Assembly: GCA_944388385.1 (NCBI GenBank)
Contig: CALXIO010000005.1
Coordinates: forward strand, 1-64,000
Direction: 5' to 3'
DNA: 64,000 bases
Origin: an uncultured Ruminiclostridium sp.
GTDB taxonomy: Bacteria; Bacillota; Clostridia; Oscillospirales; Ruminococcaceae
Shown: one piece after another, positions 8,297 through 17,508 of the stretch
Numbering within the stretch: the first letter of the stretch is position 1
Layout: every line of letters begins with the position of its first letter
The notes under the pieces: model-generated
Database searches by the model: none
Seen by the model: the letters and a program-made list of their open reading frames with translations, nothing else
What the model was told of the DNA's origin: nothing
Position numbers and translations under genes: made by a program

Positions 8297-8770
8297 ATGG
8301 ATATAGATTATTATGACATGCGATATTTTTACGAGGAAACAGAAAAGCAGTTTAAGGAGCAGGACTCTATTTATCACAAGATGGCGATAAAATACGGTAT
8401 GTCTGATACTGTGCTGTGGCTTCTTTATGTTATCAGCGATGAGGACAGAGTATTTACCCAGCAGGATTTATGTAAGAGATGTTCCTTTCCAAAGCAGACG
8501 GTAAATACCGCCATAAATAATCTTGTGAAATCTCAGCTTGTAGAGCTTATTACCATACCCGGCACAAGAAATAAAAAGCAGGTTTGCCTTACTGAAAAGG
8601 GCAAGGCTGTATGCAGTAACACCACCGATGTTTTAAAGACCTGTGAGGAAAAGGTATACGGTCATTTTTCAAAGCAGGAGCTTAACAATTATCTTGAAAT
8701 GACCAGACTTCTTACTGAATATATGAAAGAAGAATTTATAGGAATAAAAGGAGAGGATAATAATGACTGA
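8297..8770 (+). CDS. MarR-family transcriptional regulator
   Basis: 157 aa winged-helix regulator. The DNA-binding part is around FTQQDLCKRCSFPKQTVNTAINNLVKSQLVELI, followed by the wing (GTRNKKQVCLTEKGKAV) and a C-terminal dimerisation helix. It is preceded by AAGGAGGG and by two palindromic operators. It overlaps the following MATE transporter gene by 8 bases. The likely role is an autorepressor of this efflux operon that is released by a toxic ligand; the ligand is unknown. Confidence 0.88.
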   Translation: MDIDYYDMRYFYEETEKQFKEQDSIYHKMAIKYGMSDTVLWLLYVISDEDRVFTQQDLCKRCSFPKQTVNTAINNLVKSQLVELITIPGTRNKKQVCLTEKGKAVCSNTTDVLKTCEEKVYGHFSKQELNNYLEMTRLLTEYMKEEFIGIKGEDNND

Positions 8771-10103
8771 AGTATCAGCCTTATCTCAGCACTATACCTA
8801 CCGAAAATTATTCAGATTTACATTACCCTCAATAGCAAGTATGATATTTACCTCCATATACGGCATAGTTGACGGATTTTTTGTATCCAACTATGTGGGT
8901 ATGATTCCCTTTGCAGGACTGAACATTATAATGCCCTTTATTATGATGCTTGGTGCTGTGGGTAACATGGTGGGTATAGGAGGCTCCGCCCTTATAGGAA
9001 AAACCTTAGGCCTTGGGGATAACAAAAAGGCAAATAATTTATTTTCATTTTTCACCTATTTTATGGCAGAGGCAGGTATACTTCTTTGCATTATTGGAAA
9101 TCTGCTCCTTCCCAATGTGGCTGTGCTTTTAGGCGCAGAGGGTGAGGTACTGGAAAATGCAATAATTTACGGCAGGATATGTCTTTTCGGTGTTATATTC
9201 CTTACCCTGCAATTTACCATGCAGAGCTTTTTAATTACCGCAGGAAAACCAAAGCTTGGCTTTATAGTCACAATTCTTGCAGGAGTTACAAATATAGTTC
9301 TTGACGCACTTTTTATAGCGGTGCTTAATATGGGACTTGTGGGTGCGGCATTGGCCACCGTCATAGGTCAGATGGTGGGTGCTGTTGTTCCCATAATAAT
9401 GTTTGCACTGCCTAAAAATCAGTGGATACTGAAGTTAGGCAAGGCAAAATTTGACGGAAGATCCCTTCTTAAGGCCTGTGCCAACGGCTCCTCGGAATTT
9501 TTATCCAATGTATCAATGTCTGTTGTGGGTATGCTTTATAATGCTCAGCTTTTAGAGTATGCCGGAAATTACGGTGTTGTGGCCTACGGTGTAATAATGT
9601 ATGTAAATATGATATTTATATCCGTGTTCTTTGGCTTTACTGTAGGAACCTCCCCCATAATAAGTTATAACTACGGCGCTGAAAATATCCCGGAATTAAA
9701 GAGTCTCTTTAAAAAGGGTCTGGTCATAATAACCGGATTTTCCCTTGCTATGCTGCTCTTTGCACAGCTTCTTGCCTTGCCCCTTTCAATGATATTCACA
9801 AGCTATGATCAGCAGCTTTTACAGTTTACCGCCCATGCCTTCAGGCTGTACTCCATATCCTTCTTATTCTGCGGTATGGCTATCTTCGGCTCGGCTCTCT
9901 TTACCGCCCTTAATAACGGTCTTATCTCCGCTATACTGTCCTTTGTAAGAACGGTAATATTCCAGGTGGCATTTATCTTTTTGCTTCCCATGCTGTGGGA
10001 TATAGACGGCATATGGCTGTCAGCGGTTTTTGCAGAATTTATGGCCGCCCTTATAGCAGGAATATTCATCATCGCCATGAGAAAGCATTATAAATATATA
10101 TAA
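8763..10103 (+). CDS. MATE family multidrug efflux transporter
   Basis: 446 aa with about 12 transmembrane helices in two homologous halves, a MatE-domain architecture. The N-terminal half begins LFRFTLPSIASMIFTSIYGIVDGFFVSNYVG, a typical MATE opening. It would export cationic compounds using a sodium or proton gradient. The start overlaps the end of the MarR gene, so the two are translationally coupled and presumably induced together. The substrate cannot be told from sequence. Confidence 0.9.
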   Translation: MTEVSALSQHYTYRKLFRFTLPSIASMIFTSIYGIVDGFFVSNYVGMIPFAGLNIIMPFIMMLGAVGNMVGIGGSALIGKTLGLGDNKKANNLFSFFTYFMAEAGILLCIIGNLLLPNVAVLLGAEGEVLENAIIYGRICLFGVIFLTLQFTMQSFLITAGKPKLGFIVTILAGVTNIVLDALFIAVLNMGLVGAALATVIGQMVGAVVPIIMFALPKNQWILKLGKAKFDGRSLLKACANGSSEFLSNVSMSVVGMLYNAQLLEYAGNYGVVAYGVIMYVNMIFISVFFGFTVGTSPIISYNYGAENIPELKSLFKKGLVIITGFSLAMLLFAQLLALPLSMIFTSYDQQLLQFTAHAFRLYSISFLFCGMAIFGSALFTALNNGLISAILSFVRTVIFQVAFIFLLPMLWDIDGIWLSAVFAEFMAALIAGIFIIAMRKHYKYI

Positions 10104-10109
10104 AAAAAC

Positions 10110-10126
10110 CCCCACCATTGGTGGGG
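10110..10126. terminator. Bidirectional terminator between MATE and ahcY
   Basis: CCCCACC (10110-10116) pairs with GGTGGGG (10120-10126). On the minus strand it is followed by a run of seven T, and on the plus strand by ATATTTTATT, so it mainly serves ahcY. Confidence 0.8.
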
Positions 10127-10134
10127 ATATTTTA

Positions 10135-11388
10135 TTATACCTGCCAGCTTCCCAAATACTTTTCCTGTTCTTCGGTCAGCTTATCTATCTTTATACCCCA
10201 GTAGCCGATTTTTCTCATGGCTACCTCTTTGTCTATTGACTTAGGTACATTTACTGTCTTTTGCTTCATTGCCTTAAGCTCATCCTTGTGGGCTACAAGG
10301 TAGGCTGCTGACAATGCCTGAATAGCAAAGCTCATATCCATAATTTCCGCCGGGTGTCCGTCCCCTGCCGCAAGATTTACAAGTCTGCCCTGGGCTATTA
10401 CATTAAGGCGGTTGCCGTTTGGTAACTGATAGTAGGTAATGTTATTTCTTGCTACACCGGTCTTAACTGCCATCTGTGACAGCTTCGCCACATTTACCTC
10501 CACATCAAAGTGGCCTGCGTTACTTAATATAGCCCCGTCCTTCATATTAAGGAATGCCTCTTCGCCTATTACATCACAGCAGCCTGTAACGGTAACAAAA
10601 AAGTCACCTATCCTTGCCGCTTCGGTCATAGGCATTACCTTAAAGCCGTCCATAACCGCTTCCATAGCCTTTATGGGGTCGATTTCGGTAACTATTACAT
10701 CAGCGCCAAGACCCTTTGCTCTCATGGCTACACCCTTACCGCACCAGCCATAGCCTGCTACTACCACATTCTTACCGGCTACAATAAGGTTTGTGGTACG
10801 GTTTATTCCGTCCCATACCGACTGGCCTGTGCCGTAGCGGTTATCGAATAAATGCTTGCAGTCAGCATCGTTTACAAGCATCATGGGGAATTTAAGCTCT
10901 CCTGCCTTATCCATGGAAACAAGCCTTATAATGCCTGTGGTGGTTTCCTCACAGCCCCCTATTACATTATCAATAAGCTGCGGATATTCGTTATGGATAA
11001 GATTTACAAGATCTCCCCCGTCATCAATTATAATGTTGGGTCCTGCCTTTATTACCTCACTTGTATGGCGGTGATATTCCTCCGGGGTGGCATCATACCA
11101 AGCATAAACATTAAGTCCCCCGTGAACAAGTGCCGCCGCCACATCATCCTGGGTGGATAAGGGATTACTGCCGGTGATATACATTTCCGCACCGCCTGCC
11201 GCCAAAACTCTGCAAAGGTATGCTGTTTTTGCCTCAAGGTGAACGGAAAGGGCTATTTTAAGACCCTTAAAGGGCTTGTCCCTCAGAAAATCCTGCTCAA
11301 TGCCTCTTAAAAGGGGCATATTGTTTTTTACCCACTGAATTTTGGTTTCGCCGCTTTCGTAAAGGGCTTCATTTCTTATTTCGCTCAT
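10135..11388 (-). CDS. ahcY: Adenosylhomocysteinase
   Basis: 417 aa NAD-dependent enzyme that reversibly splits S-adenosylhomocysteine into adenosine and homocysteine. The NAD-binding loop AGYGWCGKGVAMRAKGLGA, the substrate-domain segment SVHLEAKTAYL and the NAGHFDVEV motif are all present. Length fits the shorter bacterial form that lacks the roughly 40-residue insertion. It follows a SAH/MTA deaminase by 13 bases, so the operon offers two fates for SAH: deamination or hydrolysis. Confidence 0.93.
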   Translation of the reverse strand: MSEIRNEALYESGETKIQWVKNNMPLLRGIEQDFLRDKPFKGLKIALSVHLEAKTAYLCRVLAAGGAEMYITGSNPLSTQDDVAAALVHGGLNVYAWYDATPEEYHRHTSEVIKAGPNIIIDDGGDLVNLIHNEYPQLIDNVIGGCEETTTGIIRLVSMDKAGELKFPMMLVNDADCKHLFDNRYGTGQSVWDGINRTTNLIVAGKNVVVAGYGWCGKGVAMRAKGLGADVIVTEIDPIKAMEAVMDGFKVMPMTEAARIGDFFVTVTGCCDVIGEEAFLNMKDGAILSNAGHFDVEVNVAKLSQMAVKTGVARNNITYYQLPNGNRLNVIAQGRLVNLAAGDGHPAEIMDMSFAIQALSAAYLVAHKDELKAMKQKTVNVPKSIDKEVAMRKIGYWGIKIDKLTEEQEKYLGSWQV

Positions 11389-11401
11389 GATAATTCCTTT
11401 C

Positions 11402-12694
11402 TCAGCTGTCTATTCTCTTCATGGCCTTGTTACATTCAAAGTAAATTCTCTCTGCATCAAGAGCCTTTATCTCGTAGTTTTCCATTACAAATTCACCGTC
11501 GATAATAAGGCTTTCCACCTCATAGCCTGAGGCAGAATAGCAAAGGGATGCAACAGGATTGTTAAGGGGCTGCATTGAAGGATGATTTAAATCAAGTATC
11601 ATTATATCCGCCTTTTTGCCCTCTTTAAGCTCTCCTGTATCACAAAGTCCCAATGCCTCAGCGCCGGTCTTTGTTGCCATTTTTATTATCTGCTGTGCAG
11701 ATACACAGTCAGCGCTTCTTGTATTTCCCTTATGGCAAAGGGCAATAAAATTCATATCGCTGAACATATTAAGGGTGTTGTTGCTGGCGGCACTGTCTGT
11801 GCCTATGCACACCTTAACTCCCTTTTCAAGCATAGAGGGAATACGGGCAAAGCCATTACCAAGCTTAGCATTGGAAATGGGATTTGTAGCCGCATATACA
11901 CCCTTACGGGCAAGTATATCAATATCATTATCAGAAAGCTGAACACAATGTGCCGCCACGGTATGAAAATCAAACATACCCATGTTATCAAGATATTCAA
12001 CCGGGGATACGCCATGCTCCTTGTAGCAGTCCTCTATTTCCTTTACTGATTCGGAAAGGTGGATATTTATACCCATGTTGTATTTAGCGGCATACTCCAT
12101 AACAAGCTCTAAATATTCCCTGTCGGTGGTGTATATGGCATGGGGACCCATCATAAATTTAAGTCTTTTATTTCCACCGTACTTTTCCATGTCGTAAAGG
12201 GTGTCCTCTATTCTTTCAATACCGCCCTTGTCGGTTTTTCCGTTACCCACAAGACCCCTTGTGATAACCGCCTTCATACCGCTTTCGCTTATTGCCCTTG
12301 TTACCGCCTCACGGCATATATTCATATCAAGAAAGGCGGATGTTCCTGTTCTTATCATTTCAAGGCAGGCAAGCTGTGTGCCGTAGTAAAGGTCATCCTG
12401 TGTCAGTCTGTCCTCCATGGGCATAATTCTGTCAAAAAGCCAGGTATGAAACATAAGGTCATCTGCGCTGTTGCGAAACATTGACATATAGCTATGGGTA
12501 TGGGAATTTACAAGGGATGAACAGCAAAGCTTATCTGTGCCGTTTATTATTCTGTCGGGCTTTATATCACATTCAGAATTACAGGGCAATATTTTTGCTA
12601 TAATATCGTCCTTGATATAAATATCCTTCTTTTCAAAGGTGTAGCCCTCTTCGGTTGGAAGTATGGCTGTAATGTATTTAAGTAATATGTTCAT
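11402..12694 (-). CDS. mtaD: 5-methylthioadenosine/S-adenosylhomocysteine deaminase (amidohydrolase)
   Basis: 430 aa from the ATG at 12694, chosen because AGGAGGA is 6 bases upstream; the frame extends to 12763 without one. It belongs to the amidohydrolase superfamily (ATZ/TRZ type). Metal ligands are seen in NSHTHSYMS, HLSES, AHCVQLS and GTDSAASNNTLNMF. The MTA/SAH deaminase call rests on overall similarity and on the adjacent ahcY; a related guanine- or cytosine-type deaminase is possible but less likely. Confidence 0.82.
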   Translation of the reverse strand: MNILLKYITAILPTEEGYTFEKKDIYIKDDIIAKILPCNSECDIKPDRIINGTDKLCCSSLVNSHTHSYMSMFRNSADDLMFHTWLFDRIMPMEDRLTQDDLYYGTQLACLEMIRTGTSAFLDMNICREAVTRAISESGMKAVITRGLVGNGKTDKGGIERIEDTLYDMEKYGGNKRLKFMMGPHAIYTTDREYLELVMEYAAKYNMGINIHLSESVKEIEDCYKEHGVSPVEYLDNMGMFDFHTVAAHCVQLSDNDIDILARKGVYAATNPISNAKLGNGFARIPSMLEKGVKVCIGTDSAASNNTLNMFSDMNFIALCHKGNTRSADCVSAQQIIKMATKTGAEALGLCDTGELKEGKKADIMILDLNHPSMQPLNNPVASLCYSASGYEVESLIIDGEFVMENYEIKALDAERIYFECNKAMKRIDS

Positions 12695-12717
12695 AAAAAA
12701 TCCTCCTATATGTATAA

Positions 12718-12746
12718 AGTATAGCATATTTATTCTGATTTTGCAA
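12718..12746 (-). promoter_or_regulatory. Promoter of mtaD-ahcY
   Basis: On the minus strand TTGCAA (12746-12741) and TATACT (12723-12718) are 17 bp apart. It lies back to back with the promoter of the divergent EamA gene. Confidence 0.7.
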
Positions 12747-12755
12747 TAAAAACCA

Positions 12756-12784
12756 TTGACCAAACTAACAGTATATGCTAAAAT
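12756..12784 (+). promoter_or_regulatory. Promoter of the EamA-GH3 operon
   Basis: TTGACC (12756-12761) and TAAAAT (12779-12784) with 17-bp spacing and an extended TGC before the -10 element. Confidence 0.7.
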
Positions 12785-12808
12785 AGGGGATAAAAGAAAG
12801 GTGATAAA

Positions 12809-13741
12809 ATGAACGCTTTGCAGAAAACCCCCATAGCCGTCCTTTTAGCCCTTGTGTGCTGCGCCCTATGGGGTAGTGCTTTTCCCTGTGTGAAAATAGG
12901 CTATGAGCTTTTTTCAATAGAAAATACCTCCCCGGCATCCCAGATACTTTTTGCAGGACTTCGCTTTACAATAGCAGGAATTATGGTTATTATTGCAGGG
13001 TCGATGATAAATAAGAAATTTTTATACCCAAAACCAAAGCAAGTACCTAAGGTTATGCTTTTAAGCCTTTTCCAGACCATACTTCAATATATATTCTTTT
13101 ATATAGGCCTTAGTAATATGAGTGGGGTGCGCTCCTCGGTTATTGAGGGGATGAATGTATTTATCTGCCTTATTATTTCCGCCCTTATTTTCCGGATTGA
13201 AAAAATGACTGTGGCAAAGGCTCTTGGCTGTGTTATAGGTATGGCAGGTATAATAGTAATAAACCTTGACAGCTCCCTTTTAGCTGAGGTTACCTTTACG
13301 GGGGACGGATTTCTTATAATTTCAATTATTGCCTATTCTCTGTCCACGGTTGTAATGAAGGTATTTTCAAAGGATAATGACCCGGTTATGATGAGCGGCT
13401 GGCAGTTTTTATTCGGCGGTGTTGTAATGACCATCGGAGGCTTTATATTCGGGGGCAGGATAACAGCGGATATAGGAGTATCGGCTGTTCTTATGCTTTT
13501 ATATCTTGCCTTTGTATCCGCCTGCGCTTACAGTATATGGGGTCTTTTGCTGAAATACAATCCGGTATCAAAAATAGCGGTATTCGGCTTTATGAATCCG
13601 GTATGTGGTGTAGTTTTATCCGCAATACTCTTAGGGGAATCGGACAAGGCATTAAGACCTGAATTTATTATAGCTCTTATTCTTATAGCGATCGGCATCT
13701 ACATAGTAAACAGAAAACCGGAGGAAAAATCAGAGGTGTGA
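12809..13741 (+). CDS. EamA/DMT-family transporter
   Basis: 310 aa with about ten transmembrane helices and two EamA repeats. The first starts LALVCCALWGSAFPCVKIGYE and the second ISIIAYSLSTVVMKVFSK. DMT proteins export or import metabolites such as amino acids or nucleosides, and the substrate here is unknown. The GH3 gene starts at or just beyond its stop codon, so a sugar-related role is possible but unproven. Ribosome site AGAAAGGTG. Confidence 0.85.
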   Translation: MNALQKTPIAVLLALVCCALWGSAFPCVKIGYELFSIENTSPASQILFAGLRFTIAGIMVIIAGSMINKKFLYPKPKQVPKVMLLSLFQTILQYIFFYIGLSNMSGVRSSVIEGMNVFICLIISALIFRIEKMTVAKALGCVIGMAGIIVINLDSSLLAEVTFTGDGFLIISIIAYSLSTVVMKVFSKDNDPVMMSGWQFLFGGVVMTIGGFIFGGRITADIGVSAVLMLLYLAFVSACAYSIWGLLLKYNPVSKIAVFGFMNPVCGVVLSAILLGESDKALRPEFIIALILIAIGIYIVNRKPEEKSEV

Positions 13742-13743
13742 TT

Positions 13744-16491
13744 ATGGAGATTTTCAGAGATAAGTCCTGTAACATGGAGGACAGAGTAAAAAATCTTATT
13801 TCCCTGTTGACATTGGAAGAAAAGTGCGGATTTTTATCCACCCGCCAGTCTCCCGTAGAAAGGCTTGGCATAGGTGAATGGTATGTGGGGGCAGAGGTTG
13901 CAAGGGGATATGTTTCAAGAGATCCCCATGAGCCCACCACCGTATTTCCTGAGCCTGTGGGGCTTGCCTGCAGTTTTGATGAGGAGCTGATGTATAATCT
14001 CGGAAAAATTGCCGGAGATGAGGCAAGGGGCATATATTCAAGGCATAAAAACGGTCACCTTATGCTGTGGGGGCCTACTGTTGATATGTGCAGAAATCCC
14101 CTTTGGGGCAGAAATGAGGAGGGCTACGGCGAGGATCCCTGTCTTACAGGTACCTTATCAAAGGCATATACTCTTGGTATGGCGGATAAGTGCGGTGAAT
14201 ATCTTAAAACTATCCCCACCTTAAAGCACTTCTGTGCAAATAATACAGAGCCTGAAAGGGGTCATGCGGATTCACAGCTGAACCCAAGAACAAAGCATGA
14301 ATATTATTATGCCGCCTTTCGTCCGGCAATAAAGTATGGAGGCGCATATTCCATAATGGCGGCATATAACGAAATTTCCGGTGTGCCGGGGCTTATAAAT
14401 CCGGATATTAAGGATGTACTTAAAAAGGATTGGGGACTTTTATTTGCGGTAACCGACGGAGGAGATTTCGCCCAGAATGTGCTTTTACACAAATACGGAA
14501 AATCCCATGCTGAAACCCTTGCCCTTGCAATTAAGGCAGGAACCAATGTAATGACGGATAACGCCGACCTTGTAAAGGCCTCTGCATTAAGGGCAATTAA
14601 GGAGGGGCTTATTACCGAGGGGGAAATAGATGACTGCATTTACGAAACCCTTCTTGCAAGATTTAAGCTGGGGGAATTTGACGATATACACCCCTATTCC
14701 GATATAAATGACAGCATTATAGAAAGCGAAAATGCAAGAAAATTAAACCACAAGGCCGCCCTCGAACAATTTGTGCTGTTAAAAAATGAGGGTATACTTC
14801 CCATACAGGATAAAAAGGCTAAGATCTGTGTTATAGGCATAAACGGAAATGAAAATCTCATGGACTGGTACACCGGATATTCCTCATATAATGTAAGCAT
14901 TTATGAGGGTATCACAAGGGTGTTTGAAGACTGTATTTATGATGACGGCTGTGATGATGTTGCAATAAAATCAAAGGCCATGGGAAAATATTTAAGGGTG
15001 GATGAAAATGAGGAGGTATATGCAAACAGCCAAGATATAACCGATTTCTGCACCTTTAAAAAGAGCGAATATGGCAATAATGAAACCACCTATAAAAATA
15101 AGGGCAACAACAAATATTTCACCGCTGAAACCTACAAGGCAAGCAGTGATACCACCTTCCGATGGTTTACCCAGGAGATATTAAGGCCTGTTGATACCGA
15201 AGGGTACAGGGCATATAAGACCTACTTTAATTCCCTTCTTGCAATAGATGAAAATGGTAAAATAAAGCGCGGTAAATATTTCGGTATTGATGATAGTAAG
15301 CTGTTTTCGGAAAGTGTAGTTTCCGACGGTATTAAAAGGGCTGTGGAAATAGCAAAGGGCTGTGACTACTGTATAGTATGTGTGGGTAACGACCCTATGA
15401 TAGAGGCAAGAGAAATGTACGACAGAAAAAGCCTTGCCCTGCCAAAAAGACAAAGTCAGCTTGTAAGGGCTGTTTATGAGGCTAATCATAATACCATAAT
15501 GGCGGTGGTATCCGGCTATCCATACAGCATAAATGAGGAAAATGACTATCTTCCGGCTATTATCTATACAAGCCATGCAGGCCCTGAGCTGGGAACTGCT
15601 TTTGCAAGGGTGATAACAGGGGAATATAATCCCGCAGGCAGACTTTGTCAGACCTGGTATAAATCCGAGCTTGAATTACCGGATATAAACGAATATGACA
15701 TTATCGAAAATGACATGACCTATATGTATTATAAGGGTAAGGCCTTATATCCCTTTGGCTATGGGCTTTCGTACAGCAGCTTTACCTACGGTAATTTTTC
15801 CCTTGAGCAAAAAGAAAATGAGCTTATATTTAAACTGGATATAACCAATAATTCCGATATACCCGGGGATGATGTGCCACAGATATATTTCCGCAAGGAA
15901 AACAGCAGAGTAAAGCGCCCCTTAAAACAGCTTTGTGCCTTTAAGAGGGTTAATATTCCTGCAAAATCCACAGTCAGAGTTACCCTTCCAGCCTGCCCTG
16001 AGGCATTGTATTTTTATGATGTTATAAGTGAGGGATTACGGCTTGAAGGGGGAGAATATACCTTCTTTGCAGGTAAAAGCAGTAATGATGACAGCCTTTC
16101 CGTAAAGGCAGAGTTAAAGGGCAATTCTGCTTTGGAAAGGGATATTACAAGGGAAATAAAGGCTGTAAACCATGACAGCAAATACGGTACAACAATGAAA
16201 TGGAGCAAAAAGGGCGGATTTCATTATATGTACGGCGGCGGCATTATTTTCACCCATTGTAAGGGAAAGATAAGCAAGGCAAGACTTGTGGCTGTAAGTG
16301 CCGAGGGATATTCTGAAATAACAATTTCACTTGAGGGTAAGGAGCTTGCAAGGGTAAAAATACCCCCAAGTGTGGATATAGAGGACTTTTCGGAATTTAC
16401 AGCTGATATTGAGCCTGTAAATGCTGATAATGGTACTCTTGTAATAAATCTGTCGGGATACTGCGGACTTAAATCCTTTATCTTTGAATAA
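13744..16491 (+). CDS. Glycoside hydrolase family 3 (beta-glucosidase-like)
   Basis: About 915 aa. GH3 N-terminal barrel (residues about 10-320) has GPTVDMCRNPLWGRNEEGYGEDP, LKHFCANN and the nucleophile Asp in AVTDGGDF (about residue 238). GH3 C-terminal alpha/beta domain includes HKAALEQFVLLKNEGILP, with a long insert near residues 400-500. A fibronectin-III-like domain begins near the LYPFGYGLSYSSFTYG motif, and an extra C-terminal beta domain (last roughly 110 residues) resembles a carbohydrate-binding module. No signal peptide is seen, so it is probably intracellular and acts on imported oligosaccharides. ATG 13744 has AGAGG 7 bases upstream; a GTG at 13738 overlapping the EamA stop is the alternative. 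Confidence 0.88.
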   Translation: MEIFRDKSCNMEDRVKNLISLLTLEEKCGFLSTRQSPVERLGIGEWYVGAEVARGYVSRDPHEPTTVFPEPVGLACSFDEELMYNLGKIAGDEARGIYSRHKNGHLMLWGPTVDMCRNPLWGRNEEGYGEDPCLTGTLSKAYTLGMADKCGEYLKTIPTLKHFCANNTEPERGHADSQLNPRTKHEYYYAAFRPAIKYGGAYSIMAAYNEISGVPGLINPDIKDVLKKDWGLLFAVTDGGDFAQNVLLHKYGKSHAETLALAIKAGTNVMTDNADLVKASALRAIKEGLITEGEIDDCIYETLLARFKLGEFDDIHPYSDINDSIIESENARKLNHKAALEQFVLLKNEGILPIQDKKAKICVIGINGNENLMDWYTGYSSYNVSIYEGITRVFEDCIYDDGCDDVAIKSKAMGKYLRVDENEEVYANSQDITDFCTFKKSEYGNNETTYKNKGNNKYFTAETYKASSDTTFRWFTQEILRPVDTEGYRAYKTYFNSLLAIDENGKIKRGKYFGIDDSKLFSESVVSDGIKRAVEIAKGCDYCIVCVGNDPMIEAREMYDRKSLALPKRQSQLVRAVYEANHNTIMAVVSGYPYSINEENDYLPAIIYTSHAGPELGTAFARVITGEYNPAGRLCQTWYKSELELPDINEYDIIENDMTYMYYKGKALYPFGYGLSYSSFTYGNFSLEQKENELIFKLDITNNSDIPGDDVPQIYFRKENSRVKRPLKQLCAFKRVNIPAKSTVRVTLPACPEALYFYDVISEGLRLEGGEYTFFAGKSSNDDSLSVKAELKGNSALERDITREIKAVNHDSKYGTTMKWSKKGGFHYMYGGGIIFTHCKGKISKARLVAVSAEGYSEITISLEGKELARVKIPPSVDIEDFSEFTADIEPVNADNGTLVINLSGYCGLKSFIFE

Positions 16492-16495
16492 AATA

Positions 16496-16524
16496 AAAAA
16501 CGGCTTTTTTAAAAAAGCCGTTTT
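16496..16524. terminator. Bidirectional terminator between GH3 and the kinase-like gene
   Basis: AAAACGGCTTTTTT pairs with AAAAAAGCCGTTTT around 16510/16511, with T-rich runs on both strands. It serves both convergent genes. Confidence 0.85.
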
Positions 16525-16528
16525 ATTT

Positions 16529-17383
16529 TTATATAAGACATTCTTCAATGCACTTTATTGCAAGGGGGTCATTTGGGTAATATAAAAGCAATTCAAGCTC
16601 ATGGATAATTGAGTACATGGCAACTCTTTTATTTGTGCCGGGATAGGAAAAAAGCTCCGGGGTGAATTTTTCCATCATTTCAATAAGCTTCATATCCTTG
16701 TCGCTTACCTCATTCATACCGCTTGGTATAAAGGGATTTCTGCTCATGCGGTCAAATACCCCTAAGATAAAATCCTTAGGTGCCTGACACAGGGATTCAT
16801 AGTCCAAAAGCCACACCTTGCCGTTTGAGTCCGCAAGGAGATTATCATAATGAAGATCCGAATAGCAAAGATTATAGGTACAGGGGATAAGGCTTTTCTT
16901 ATTTTCCTTTGCGAAATTTATTACAGATGAGCATAAATCCGGCGGAATTTTCCCGGTTGCCTGTAATTCACTGCAAAGGGAGAAAATTTTCCCGGTAATG
17001 TGCTTTTCCCAGCTCTGGGGCGGAGGTGTTTCAAAAAATCCATCTGCGCTGTAGGAGGTAAGGTCATTTGCAATGGCGGATATCTGACGAACATACCTTT
17101 CCCTGTCCTCTTTTTTCATTCTGTGCCAGGAACGGTAAATAGATGTGCCGTATATTCTTTCAAGGACAATATAGTCATCCCCAAGTGCCACCATGCCGGG
17201 AGCATAGGGAGGGGCTACCCTTTCATAAAAGCGTCTTTCTCTGTCATAGCCTTCCTTGTTGTGCTTATATATCTTTACGGCGAATTTTTCAGTAAGCCAC
17301 ACATCACTTATATAGCTTACTCCCGATTTTTTAAGCTCAGAATAGTTAAGCCTGTGCTTTAGTAAAATTTCCTTTGCCGTCAT
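16529..17383 (-). CDS. Aminoglycoside phosphotransferase / choline kinase-like protein
   Basis: 284 aa protein-kinase-like fold. The Brenner-type catalytic motif is CYSDLHYDNLLAD, with catalytic Asp and metal-binding Asn, followed by VWLLDYES carrying the magnesium-binding Asp. The N-lobe contains a Lys in FAVKIYKH. The family phosphorylates small molecules such as aminoglycosides, choline, homoserine, thiamine or fructosamine, and the substrate cannot be deduced. It is a single gene. Family certain, function open. Confidence 0.8.
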   Translation of the reverse strand: MTAKEILLKHRLNYSELKKSGVSYISDVWLTEKFAVKIYKHNKEGYDRERRFYERVAPPYAPGMVALGDDYIVLERIYGTSIYRSWHRMKKEDRERYVRQISAIANDLTSYSADGFFETPPPQSWEKHITGKIFSLCSELQATGKIPPDLCSSVINFAKENKKSLIPCTYNLCYSDLHYDNLLADSNGKVWLLDYESLCQAPKDFILGVFDRMSRNPFIPSGMNEVSDKDMKLIEMMEKFTPELFSYPGTNKRVAMYSIIHELELLLYYPNDPLAIKCIEECLI

Positions 17384-17459
17384 AATCTCACCACTTTTCT
17401 CTTTTTAATTAGTCTACCTTATTTTTAAGGGGATGTCAATAATATATACAAAAATTTAT

Positions 17460-17488
17460 TTGACAAAGAATATTGCCGATGCTATAAT
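17460..17488 (+). promoter_or_regulatory. Promoter of the RmlB-like gene
   Basis: TTGACA (17460-17465) and TATAAT (17483-17488) with 17-bp spacing; the start codon is about 20 bases downstream, so the leader is very short. Confidence 0.8.
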
Positions 17489-17508
17489 TTTTAAAAAGAG
17501 GTGATATT

